DNA of 64,000 bases from positions 1 to 64,000 of the forward strand of contig NZ_KB849166.1 in NCBI RefSeq assembly GCF_000367925.1, read 5' to 3'. The translations under genes were made by a program, and so were the position numbers. This document shows, in pieces, positions 51,625 through 58,800 of this stretch (positions are counted from its first letter, which is position 1; each line of letters starts with the position of its first letter). The notes below the pieces were generated by a model that searched no databases, was not told the origin of the DNA, and saw only the letters and a list, made by a program, of their open reading frames with translations. The stretch comes from Acinetobacter bohemicus ANC 3994 (GTDB lineage Bacteria > Pseudomonadota > Gammaproteobacteria > Pseudomonadales > Moraxellaceae).

Positions 51625-52563
51625 ATGACACAAGAACAAATTATTCAGTATTTACCTTCTTCGAATTATATAGAATACCTTCGCAGTTCTCCTGATGGTG
51701 TCTCAGGTTTAACTCACATGGCAAACGTTCAGTGGGAAGATGGCGTTGAAAGAGATTCTTGGGTAAAAATTTATGCTGGCAATAAACCTAGAAGCTTAAT
51801 CAATGAAATGATTGGCTATCTCTTAGGCAGAGCTCTGAAGTTACCAATGCCACCAAGAGCGGGATTTTTATTAATAGAAACTAAAATACTTAATCCAAAT
51901 TTAGTTAATGTACTTAGTGAAGTTGATCGCTATAGAGGATTTACATTTGCATGGGTAACTGAAGATGTAAAAGGAAAAAATCTTCGAATTGAAATTGATA
52001 AAAACCCATCAAGTTTAAACGTAATGGCTGAATACTTTAGTTCTTGTATGAAAGATTGGGAGCACTTAGCAAATTTAATTGCTTTTGACGACTGGATATT
52101 AAATACCGATAGAAATATGGGGAACTCGATTCATTTACCAGATAGAACATTCAGTCTTATAGATCATGGCGAATGTATGCATGGGGGGGACTGGAAAGAA
52201 TCTCAACTTATTGATTATGATTGTCCCCATGTAGGTTTTGCTAATAATGTACATATAAAGTTATTACATGATAAACATGCTCCTTCAGATCTATTCCAGT
52301 ACGAAAATACTATGCGTGATCTAGAAGAAGCGAAAATTCAGCATAAAAATGCCTTTCAAACAATTGAATCTGAATTAAAACTTCACCTTTACGATATGAT
52401 TGGCGATGAAATAGTTGAAACAGGAATTGAAGAAGTCCCTACTTATTTAGTAATGGAAACTGTATTAGACTTTTTAAGGCAACGTGCCCAGAGCCTAAAG
52501 AAATTTAGTGAAAGGTATGATACATTTCTTTCATCTAATTCAATCACCCGCCCATTGAGTTAA
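51625..52563 (+). CDS. HipA-like kinase (HipA_2 type)
   Basis: A 312-residue protein with the fold marks of HipA-type Ser/Thr kinases: a lysine in WVKIYAG, glutamate in LINEMIGYLL, the catalytic loop DDWILNTDRNMGNSIHL near residues 155-171 (D, N and R/N pattern) and metal-binding SLIDHGECM near 178. It lacks the standard HipA N-terminal domain, as in the HipA_2 family. It is followed after four bases by a DUF3037-like gene, a pairing I know from bacterial genomes. Placed next to the repressor, it is probably expressed in the lysogen. A toxin, defence or exclusion role is plausible but not shown. Confidence 0.8.
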   Translation: MTQEQIIQYLPSSNYIEYLRSSPDGVSGLTHMANVQWEDGVERDSWVKIYAGNKPRSLINEMIGYLLGRALKLPMPPRAGFLLIETKILNPNLVNVLSEVDRYRGFTFAWVTEDVKGKNLRIEIDKNPSSLNVMAEYFSSCMKDWEHLANLIAFDDWILNTDRNMGNSIHLPDRTFSLIDHGECMHGGDWKESQLIDYDCPHVGFANNVHIKLLHDKHAPSDLFQYENTMRDLEEAKIQHKNAFQTIESELKLHLYDMIGDEIVETGIEEVPTYLVMETVLDFLRQRAQSLKKFSERYDTFLSSNSITRPLS

Positions 52564-52567
52564 TATT

Positions 52568-53479
52568 ATGAATAACTTCAAAGGTCTAGAAGATAAATTT
52601 AAAAAAAATAATTCACCTCAGCAAAATACTATCGACGGTCAATGGACTCAAATTCGATGGACACCTGATCTAATTACTAATGAACAAATATCAATAGGTG
52701 TATTTCTTGAAGAAAATGGATTCATTCACACCAAATTTATTGAGGATTATGGTCGTCTAGAATGTGTATACGGAAATGAGATTTCAAGTAACCTTGAACT
52801 AGCAATTGATTTAATAGAATATTTATTAAAAAGAGATTGGAAAAAGTCTGTATCTCCTCAATTGGTGTTTGACCATAGAGGATTTGCTCGCGGTGAATCT
52901 ACACAAGCAATTCTAGAAAAATTATTTCTTCGTGCTGTACCTTTTGGAAAAGCCCATGATGTTCCAAATGATCATGGAGATCGCTTTCCAACTTATAGAA
53001 CCTCAAACTTAATAACAGATATAAAATCACGAATTTTTAGCCAAATTGGTAATGATGTTTACAATATTTTTCCTGAAGAATCTTGGTTGGATATTAAGAT
53101 TGGGAAAGATGTCCATCAAATTGATCTACCTATTCGCCCTTTTGGAACTAAACAAATTGGAAATATCAACTCAACGATTTATAAAACTTATGACAAGTTT
53201 GAAGTAAATTGTCTCACTGCACTTACAGATCTTCAATTAGCTAAGAAATGTGGCATGAGTGATGATGCTGTCCTGTTTACATTACTACCTAATGATTATT
53301 CATTAAGTTTATTACCAGAACAGGAACAAGAAAAGAGATCAAACTTTTTGAAAGAGTTTGAGTGGAAGTTAGAAATGAATGAAATAGTGCACCATAAATA
53401 TTTCGAAGAATCTGATATTTCAAACAAGATCCTAAGTTGGGCAAAAAACTCAACTCCACTTCCAGATCTCTTTAATTAA
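52568..53479 (+). CDS. DUF3037-like partner of the HipA-like kinase
   Basis: A 303-residue protein. The first third reads QIRWTPDLITNEQISIGVFL and EENGFIHTKFIEDYGRLECV, the pattern of DUF3037 proteins that accompany HipA-like kinases ('R..PD.....ENIGVVL'), though here the protein is longer. No membrane segment or catalytic motif is seen. It begins four bases after the kinase stop, with no separate promoter, so the two are one operon. It could be the antidote or the substrate of the kinase. The terminator at 53491 closes the pair. Confidence 0.65.
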   Translation: MNNFKGLEDKFKKNNSPQQNTIDGQWTQIRWTPDLITNEQISIGVFLEENGFIHTKFIEDYGRLECVYGNEISSNLELAIDLIEYLLKRDWKKSVSPQLVFDHRGFARGESTQAILEKLFLRAVPFGKAHDVPNDHGDRFPTYRTSNLITDIKSRIFSQIGNDVYNIFPEESWLDIKIGKDVHQIDLPIRPFGTKQIGNINSTIYKTYDKFEVNCLTALTDLQLAKKCGMSDDAVLFTLLPNDYSLSLLPEQEQEKRSNFLKEFEWKLEMNEIVHHKYFEESDISNKILSWAKNSTPLPDLFN

Positions 53480-53490
53480 CATCAATTTGA

Positions 53491-53513
53491 AAACCCATGC
53501 TTATGATGGGTTT
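53491..53513. terminator. Terminator between convergent cargo genes
   Basis: AAACCCAT / ATGGGTTT with a seven-base loop and T-rich flanks lies between the kinase pair and the convergent gene ending at 53530. Confidence 0.85.
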
Positions 53514-53529
53514 TCTTTCAAAACTATAA

Positions 53530-54435
53530 TCAAACCATCTCTGAAATTGGATAGTATTCAACCTCAAAAATCCAAACAGAATTCACATTTTTTGTGATTG
53601 AACCACCAATGTCTAGACCTTTGTCTGCAATCTCTGCTGCAATTTTCCCGCCACCTGAAAAATTATCTTTAAATTTTAGACTTATTCGATGTTTAATCAA
53701 ATGCCCATCTAATCGATCACGCGCCATTGTACGCAAGTCAGGATCAAATTCAGTCCATACTTTTAATTCTTCAGGGACAAAAGGCTCTTTTCTTGGCGGA
53801 CCAAACTCACTACAAACCTCACGACTTACAGCCCCAGCCTTGTCAAATGTTGCACTTATCCCAATATTTGTACTGACTGCCTGCATTGCTTTCGTATTTA
53901 CTTTTATAGCACCATTACTATCAAGAAATTTTGCATCCAAAAGGGTTATGCTTTTCGCACCTAATGTGCTTGCTAATGTTCTGAATGCAGCCTCTTTTTC
54001 ACGTGCTAGTGTTAGTTCGTATTCACTTGGTCTAATGTAGAATTCTTCAAGCAAAGGATGCTTTATATAAAAACTACCATTCGTTGGCTTATCACCAATA
54101 CCTAACTTTAATGATTTAGCATTTTCAGGATCAATACAAACTATTTCAGTAGATAAAGAAAGTTCATTCTGAATTTTTTTTAAAATTTTATCTTGCAAAA
54201 ATTCAGTGTCATCTTGAACAGAAGATGACTTTTTCTGTCTTCTCGCTGTTGTTCCAGCAAGAATAATCGAATTTGCAACTGCTGATATTGGATTGAAACT
54301 AGTAAGAAGGGTTGTTACTCCAGCAATACTCATCTCAATCAATAATTTCTTGTCAAACTTAAGCTTTGATCCCTTTGCGAGCTCTAATAATTTTTGCTTA
54401 TCGGCAACTAAAATCAACTCAGGCTTATTAGACAT
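53530..54435 (-). CDS. Hypothetical moron protein with hydrophobic segment
   Basis: A 301-residue protein starting at ATG 54435, which has GAGGGG upstream; the frame runs back to 54552 without a ribosome site. Residues ~30-60 are hydrophobic (IEMSIAGVTTLLTSFNPISA) and may anchor or insert in a membrane. The rest is mixed and soluble (SEFGPPRKEPFVPEELKVW). The family is not recognised. It lies on the opposite strand to its neighbours between the kinase pair and a lipoprotein gene, inside the cargo block of the immunity region. An exclusion or stress role can only be guessed. Confidence 0.6.
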   Translation of the reverse strand: MSNKPELILVADKQKLLELAKGSKLKFDKKLLIEMSIAGVTTLLTSFNPISAVANSIILAGTTARRQKKSSSVQDDTEFLQDKILKKIQNELSLSTEIVCIDPENAKSLKLGIGDKPTNGSFYIKHPLLEEFYIRPSEYELTLAREKEAAFRTLASTLGAKSITLLDAKFLDSNGAIKVNTKAMQAVSTNIGISATFDKAGAVSREVCSEFGPPRKEPFVPEELKVWTEFDPDLRTMARDRLDGHLIKHRISLKFKDNFSGGGKIAAEIADKGLDIGGSITKNVNSVWIFEVEYYPISEMV

Positions 54436-54575
54436 AATCCCCTCAACTTCATAATAATCTAGTATTTTTAATGATTTAATATTAACAAAGCCATAATTTA
54501 AATTGTAGCTAAAGATAGCCCAATTTTGCCAATTTCCATCTATAATCAGCACGTCAATAACAACAAAATCTAATC

Positions 54576-54929
54576 ATGAGAACAATAGCTTTAACCTTAG
54601 TACTTTTATCTTCAATAATTGCCGGCTGTCAAAAACAACCTGATTCAGTTGCTGCTGAACCTAAACAAGATACTGCAACTATCAAACAATTTGATGAAGC
54701 AGATACCAAGATCGGTAAGTTTCTAGATCAACTTGATAACCCAAACACATCACTTGAAGTTAGAAAGCAAATTTTATGTGTTGATTACCCAAATGTGTAC
54801 ATTCAGCAATATGCCCCTGCTCTACTTAAACTTTCACCCAATGACTACACGCCAGACAAGTTGGATCATGATTTAGCAATCGCTCTGGATTACTACAAAG
54901 ATAAATTCAATATACGATGTGAAAAATAG
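54576..54929 (+). CDS. Small lipoprotein (moron)
   Basis: A 117-residue exported protein. The signal peptide ends with lipobox IAGC (residues 15-18), and the mature N-terminus is CQKQPDSVAAEP, so it should be lipid-anchored. The short mature part is helical and acidic (DKLDHDLAIALDYYKDKFN) with two further cysteines. It ends at a strong terminator before the rightward early operators. Prophage-encoded lipoproteins often alter surface traits or block other phages, but no specific role can be read here. Confidence 0.75.
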   Translation: MRTIALTLVLLSSIIAGCQKQPDSVAAEPKQDTATIKQFDEADTKIGKFLDQLDNPNTSLEVRKQILCVDYPNVYIQQYAPALLKLSPNDYTPDKLDHDLAIALDYYKDKFNIRCEK

Positions 54930-54943
54930 CGTTCTAACATTCA

Positions 54944-54970
54944 AAAAGCCCACTGCATCAGTGGGCTTTT
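54944..54970 (+). terminator. Terminator of lipoprotein gene
   Basis: The stem AAAAGCCCACTG / CAGTGGGCTTTT has a three-base loop and a T-run, 15 bases after the lipoprotein stop. It isolates this gene from the operator/promoter that follows. Confidence 0.92.
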
Positions 54971-54992
54971 TTAGCTGTGCAAAAATATAATA

Positions 54993-55055
54993 TTAGGCAA
55001 ATCTAAAAATAAATTAGGTATACCTATTGACTATATAATTAGGTTTGCCTAATAT
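54993..55055 (+). promoter_or_regulatory. Triple operator and rightward early promoter
   Basis: Palindromes lie at 54993-55006 (TTAGGCAAATCTAA), 55014-55027 (TTAGGTATACCTAT) and 55039-55052 (TTAGGTTTGCCTAA), the same type as in front of the repressor. TTGACT (55027-55032) and TAATAT (55050-55055), 17 bases apart, form a good sigma70 promoter with the third operator inside the spacer. Repressor binding would block it, as at lambda OR/OL. Confidence 0.85.
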
Positions 55056-55075
55056 TTATCTCATGAACAACAAAA

Positions 55076-55109
55076 AAGCACATCGATCCTCTTACCTACC
55101 GATGTGCTT
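55076..55109 (+). promoter_or_regulatory. Leader hairpin of the rightward early operon
   Basis: A perfect 10-base stem (AAGCACATCG and its complement) with a 14-base loop lies in the untranslated leader, about 20 bases before the first gene's ATG. Only TTT follows the stem, so it is a weak terminator at best. An attenuator, an mRNA-stability element or a protein site are alternatives. Confidence 0.5.
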
Positions 55110-55128
55110 TGCAACTTACGAGGCAATT

Positions 55129-55413
55129 ATGAATCAAACCGCATCCCATAGTCAAACCCCTGAGTTTGACACTAACAAAAGTCAAACGACTTCTGTTCTG
55201 TTTCAACCACCTAAACCTGAAGAAATTCGTCTTTCTTTCTGGTCCAAAGCAAAACCTGTGCTTAAAGAATTTGCAGCCATTGCTTTAATCGGTATCACTG
55301 TTGCATCGACGGTATTAACTGTTCGCAGTTGTTCAAATGATGTAGATCGTCAGCATGCTCAAGCGCTTAAACATCAATTGCAGTTTTCTGCATCGAATGA
55401 AGGAGCGCGCTAA
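55129..55413 (+). CDS. Small single-span membrane protein, early operon
   Basis: A 94-residue protein. I chose the ATG at 55129 because GAGG lies just upstream; earlier in-frame TTG and ATG codons at 55045 and 55063 fall on the promoter and leader. A soluble Q/T/S-rich start leads to one membrane span (FAAIALIGITVASTVLTV, residues ~50-67) and a short basic/Q-rich end. It is the first gene under the rightward early promoter and is coupled to the next gene through TAATG. Function is unknown. Confidence 0.65.
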   Translation: MNQTASHSQTPEFDTNKSQTTSVLFQPPKPEEIRLSFWSKAKPVLKEFAAIALIGITVASTVLTVRSCSNDVDRQHAQALKHQLQFSASNEGAR

Positions 55414-55949
55414 TGACTATTCAAACTATTAAGCAAACTTTAGCCCCTGCTCAAGTCTTTGAGGCTTTGGCCAAGGGTTTCAAAATCGACTTTGCAGAAG
55501 TAGAAACCAACGATTGGGAACCTTTAACTCCTCAAGTACGTTTAGGCTTTGCTGACTTATTTAGCGGCTTCATTAAGTTTCGTTTTGCTCAAACGCTAGA
55601 TGAAGGTTTAAAACGTCAGGCTAAGGCTAAATCTGAAGAATACTTCTCTGAATTCGTTGGCTTAGATGGCGATAAGAATGAGCGCTATCGCGTTGGTAAA
55701 GACCGTCCAAGTTTCTATGTACTTAAACCGAGTGGTCGTAGTGGTATCAACCTTGATGGCTTCATTGTCTATAAAGAGCAGCAAGGCAATTTAACCCTTA
55801 TAGAAAAAGCACCAGATTGGTTGGCCAAAGCATTACTGGTTGCCCGTAAAGCAAAACGTAATGCTGAGTATTACGACATTCTAAATAAAACTGGCCACTA
55901 CCAATCTGACGATTATAAAAAATGGGCTAAAACCCATCGCTCGGTTTAA
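55413..55949 (+). CDS. Hypothetical early phage protein
   Basis: A 178-residue soluble protein of mixed charge without a recognised domain (WEPLTPQVRLGFADLFSGF, then FYVLKPSGRSGINLDGFIVY, then KAKRNAEYYDILNKTGHY). Its start overlaps the stop of the membrane-protein gene (TAATG), and it lies 11 bases before the AAA ATPase gene. This arrangement fits a recombination or replication-helper operon, but no reaction can be deduced. Confidence 0.6.
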   Translation: MTIQTIKQTLAPAQVFEALAKGFKIDFAEVETNDWEPLTPQVRLGFADLFSGFIKFRFAQTLDEGLKRQAKAKSEEYFSEFVGLDGDKNERYRVGKDRPSFYVLKPSGRSGINLDGFIVYKEQQGNLTLIEKAPDWLAKALLVARKAKRNAEYYDILNKTGHYQSDDYKKWAKTHRSV

Positions 55950-55960
55950 GGGGAAATATC

Positions 55961-57034
55961 ATGACTGTATTTTTTAAACCCGCTCAACGTAAAAATGCAA
56001 AGTTACGTCTTGCTCTTGCTGGTCCTACTGGTTCAGGTAAAACCACGGGTGCTTTACTCATTGCCAAAGGTATTGGTGGTCGTATTGCTGTAGCTGATAC
56101 AGAAAACAGCAGTGCTGAGCTGTACGATGATTTGGTTCCATTTGAACATGCCAATCTACAACCACCCTATACACCTGAAAAGTTTATCAGTGCTATTAAA
56201 GCTGCTGAACAGGGTGGTTTTGATACGCTCATTATTGACAGCATCACACATGAATGGTCAGGTGTTGGAGGTTGTTTGGAACTGGTAGATAAAATTGCCA
56301 AGACCTCTTTTAACAATAATTCTTGGGGTGCATGGAGTGAAGTAACGCCACGTCATCGCAAATTCATTGATGCCATGCTGCAATCCAGTATCAACATCAT
56401 TGTGACGTTACGCTCCAAAATGGAAACAGTTCAGGTAAATGCTGGGAACAATAAAAAGAAAGTCGAAAAAGTGGGAATGAAGGCTGAACAACGAGATGGG
56501 ATTGAGTATGAATTTACCACTGTTCTGGATCTTACTCATGATAACTATGCAGTATCAACGAAAGATCGCACGCGACTTTTCGCTGAAGCACGACCACTTT
56601 GTGAAAATGACGGCGTTCTGCTTAAAGAATGGCTGATATCAGGCTCTGCTGATGCCTGTATCAATGGCAATCAATATCTCGAACTTGAAGCGCTTATGCT
56701 GCAAGCAGGGATAAATATTGAAAACTATTGTTTGAAGCGTGGTCTAAATAGTCTCCATGACGTTAAGCAACAGATTTTTGAAGAGACCTGCCAAAGTATT
56801 CATTCGATGATTCAGAACCTTCAAAAAGCTCAACAGGCCAATGAAAAACAGATGCAGGCCGAAACAGATGCTCGACTTGAAAGTGATCATCAAACTGCAC
56901 TGAAAGATATTCAACACGCAAAATCTATTAATGATTTGAATAAACCTGCGGACTATTTCCGAGGCACAAAGTACGAGCAATCTATTCTAAATGCTTGTCA
57001 GGCTAAGTCGGATATGGAGGGATGGTCAGCATGA
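55961..57034 (+). CDS. Phage AAA-family ATPase (AAA_24 type)
   Basis: A 357-residue ATPase. Walker A GPTGSGKTTGA lies at residues ~20-30, Walker B-like DTLIIDSITHEWSG near 88, and a sensor-like arrangement follows to ~220 (YEFTTVLDLTH). This pattern is that of the AAA_24 family found in phage recombination or replication operons, sometimes acting with single-strand annealing proteins. The C-terminal third is a helical, Q/K-rich region (QKAQQANEKQMQAETDARLE). GGGG precedes the ATG. The gene overlaps the small ORF that follows by four bases. Confidence 0.8.
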   Translation: MTVFFKPAQRKNAKLRLALAGPTGSGKTTGALLIAKGIGGRIAVADTENSSAELYDDLVPFEHANLQPPYTPEKFISAIKAAEQGGFDTLIIDSITHEWSGVGGCLELVDKIAKTSFNNNSWGAWSEVTPRHRKFIDAMLQSSINIIVTLRSKMETVQVNAGNNKKKVEKVGMKAEQRDGIEYEFTTVLDLTHDNYAVSTKDRTRLFAEARPLCENDGVLLKEWLISGSADACINGNQYLELEALMLQAGINIENYCLKRGLNSLHDVKQQIFEETCQSIHSMIQNLQKAQQANEKQMQAETDARLESDHQTALKDIQHAKSINDLNKPADYFRGTKYEQSILNACQAKSDMEGWSA

Positions 57035-57174
57035 ATTACCACTACTCCACTATCACCCGGACACTAAAAGTGTTCGGGGTAAAAATGACACATATATTTA
57101 GCAATGTAGGTGTTGGTGAAATTGAAGAATTAGTCATTAATGCAAAATTGAAAGAAGCGACTTGGAGAGCTTGA
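57031..57174 (+). CDS. Small ORF (47 residues) after the ATPase
   Basis: MNYHYSTITRTLKVFGVKMT, then a short GVGEIEELVINAKLKE segment and WRA end. Its ATG shares ATGA with the ATPase stop, and its stop overlaps a 12-codon ORF (57174-57212) that leads to the PrtN-like start. It is a short link in a chain of coupled early genes with unknown function. Confidence 0.5.
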   Translation: MNYHYSTITRTLKVFGVKMTHIFSNVGVGEIEELVINAKLKEATWRA

Positions 57175-57211
57175 TGGGAAAAGTTGTTGAAAGTTTGAAG
57201 GAGGTGTCTTG

Positions 57212-57481
57212 ATGGATAGTATGCAAATTAATACTGCGGATTTTCTATTTTTAAAATACCGGTCAATGACGGTAAGCCTTATGGAAATAGCAAAAGATTA
57301 TTACCCGCACATTGGTAAGGCGGAATTACTAAGAAGGGCAAATAGTCAGGAGCTACCATTTTCTGTATTTAAAATGGATTCAAGTAAGCGTGCGCCATTT
57401 TTGGTGCACGTTAAAGATCTCGCTGACGCAGTTGATAAAGAGCGAGAAATAGCCGCTAAGAACTATGCTGCATTTCATTAA
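57212..57481 (+). CDS. PrtN-like regulator next to integrase
   Basis: An 89-residue protein of the pyocin-activator PrtN family type: NTADFLFLKYRSMTVSLMEI, then AKDYYPHIGKAELLRRANSQ, then LPFSVFKMDSSKRAPFLVHV and LADAVDKERE. PrtN-like proteins bind DNA, and some phage versions regulate late or excision functions. An excellent AAGGAGGTG lies seven bases before the ATG. It converges on the integrase gene and overlaps its 3' end by 26 bases, so an excisionase-like or integrase-controlling role is possible. Confidence 0.75.
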   Translation: MDSMQINTADFLFLKYRSMTVSLMEIAKDYYPHIGKAELLRRANSQELPFSVFKMDSSKRAPFLVHVKDLADAVDKEREIAAKNYAAFH

Positions 57482-58610
57482 TGAGATGCAGTATTTCATT
57501 TAAACTTAATGTGGCTTTTCTTTTCTTTAATGAGACATAGCGTTGCAGACTTTGCCATGAATCATGCAAACTGCATTGCTGGATCTGCGGAACTGTAAAG
57601 CCTTTTTCAGCTAAACGTGTACACCCCTCATGTCTTAAGTCATGAAAGCGTAGATCTTCAATTCCCAGATGTTTACATGCCATATGAAACTCAGTACTAA
57701 TCGTTGCTGAACTAAAAGGAAGTAAGTATTTATCAGAATTTTTCGATTTAAATCGCTTCCTTATTTCTGGTCGCATCAAAATCTCAATAATTTTTTGGCA
57801 TTCTTCAGATACAGAGAATTCTTTATTATTCCCCAAAGAACCTTTAGGTGTTTTAACATTCTTAATTTTCCAAGCATGTAGTTCCTGATCGTAATCTTTT
57901 AGCTCCATTCTTGTGAGCTCAGCTTGTCTACGGCATGAAAACACAGCAAACATAATAATTAAATGCATTGGATAACGTTTGAACCCTCTGTTTTCCCATT
58001 TTTCATGAAAATGGACTATCAGCTGTTGTAGTTCAGCATTTGTCGGAAGTCTATCTCTTATTCTACTTGCTGATATCTGTCTAGTTTTGCGTAGCTGTGC
58101 TGTTGTACGGTCAAATGCATTTAAATCTACAGGTGTTTCCCACATGACTGATGCATGTGTCAGGACACTACGTATCTGCAATAATTCATGAAGAATAGTA
58201 CTAGGTACTACAGGGCCAACCTTTACTCTTGGACAATATGTTTTCCTTAAAGCAACATGGTCAGATAAGTCCATACTGTTCAATTTCATGATAGACTTTT
58301 TAGCGATTGGGAATTTCTTGATCAGCTTTAAGGCATTTACTTTTGTTTTGCTATAGACCCCTTCCGTTTCATTTAGATATAAATCTATGGCATCAGAAAG
58401 CTTTATGCTTTTCTCATGTTGATTACCGTACAGAATATTAGGATTATTCTCGATTTCAACCTCACGCTTTTTGACCCACTTTTCAGCAATGCGTTTTGTA
58501 CTGAAAGTTTTACTTTCTTTATATGCAGGAAAGTCTTTGCGGTTTATGCGTATTTCGGCTCTGTATCGTAAAGTCCCGTCTGAGAGTGATCTTTGAACTA
58601 TTGTTCCCAT
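57456..58610 (-). CDS. Tyrosine-recombinase integrase
   Basis: A 384-residue integrase. The N-terminal arm-binding part begins MGTIVQRSLSDGTLRYRAEI and RINRKDFPAYKESKTFSTKR, the usual form in Acinetobacter prophages. A core-binding helical domain follows. The catalytic residues are visible as the RRQ(A) arginine near 226, HDLRH (HxxR) near 321-325 and Tyr near 357 (SLQRYVSLKKR). The ATG at 58610 is preferred; upstream in-frame codons (to 58697) run through the putative att/regulatory region. It is convergent with the PrtN-like gene. Confidence 0.93.
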   Translation of the reverse strand: MGTIVQRSLSDGTLRYRAEIRINRKDFPAYKESKTFSTKRIAEKWVKKREVEIENNPNILYGNQHEKSIKLSDAIDLYLNETEGVYSKTKVNALKLIKKFPIAKKSIMKLNSMDLSDHVALRKTYCPRVKVGPVVPSTILHELLQIRSVLTHASVMWETPVDLNAFDRTTAQLRKTRQISASRIRDRLPTNAELQQLIVHFHEKWENRGFKRYPMHLIIMFAVFSCRRQAELTRMELKDYDQELHAWKIKNVKTPKGSLGNNKEFSVSEECQKIIEILMRPEIRKRFKSKNSDKYLLPFSSATISTEFHMACKHLGIEDLRFHDLRHEGCTRLAEKGFTVPQIQQCSLHDSWQSLQRYVSLKKRKATLSLNEILHLINEMQHSS

Positions 58611-58800
58611 AAAATTTACGCCTTGAGCATTTTTTTCATTATGGCGTAAATCAGGGCGTAAATATAAACACGTTCGCGCAGCAAAATCGGTGTTCACACA
58701 GGTTCAAACGTGTAGTAAGCTATCAATCAAATTATTGTTTTTAATATGAAAATTGTAAATTACTGAAATTTAATATTATTAAGGTTTAAAGGTGTAACTT
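58611..58800. other. Integrase upstream region and probable right prophage end
   Basis: This holds repeated GGCGTAAAT boxes (58643-58651 and 58655-58663) and their inverted form ATTTACGCC (58614-58622), plus a loose inverted pair ACACGTT / AACGTGT (58668-58674, 58707-58713). These may be integrase arm sites or operators. An attachment core could not be confirmed because no clear copy was found near the left end. From about 58740 the sequence is the AT-rich promoter/leader of the host ABC gene. Confidence 0.5.

Larger units (their letters stand above)
6306..58610. mobile_element. Temperate podovirus-like prophage
   Basis: A continuous phage gene set covers integrase, S24 repressor, Cro-like protein, replication initiator, DnaB helicase, small and large terminase, portal, scaffold, N4-gp56-type capsid, connector, many virion proteins, a giant polyvalent protein, holin and lysozyme. 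No tape-measure, tail-tube or sheath gene was found, which fits a short-tailed phage. The given ends are the outer phage genes. The true left end lies somewhere in or left of 6082-6305 and the right end in 58611-58800. Direct-repeat att cores were not identified by eye. No late structural gene looks broken, so the element may be inducible. Confidence 0.93.

Noticed and set aside
58701..58713. GGTTCAAAC resembling a tRNA T-loop near the integrase
   Set aside because: No acceptor or anticodon stem can be built around it, and no tRNA 3' end is visible, so integration at a tRNA gene is not supported.
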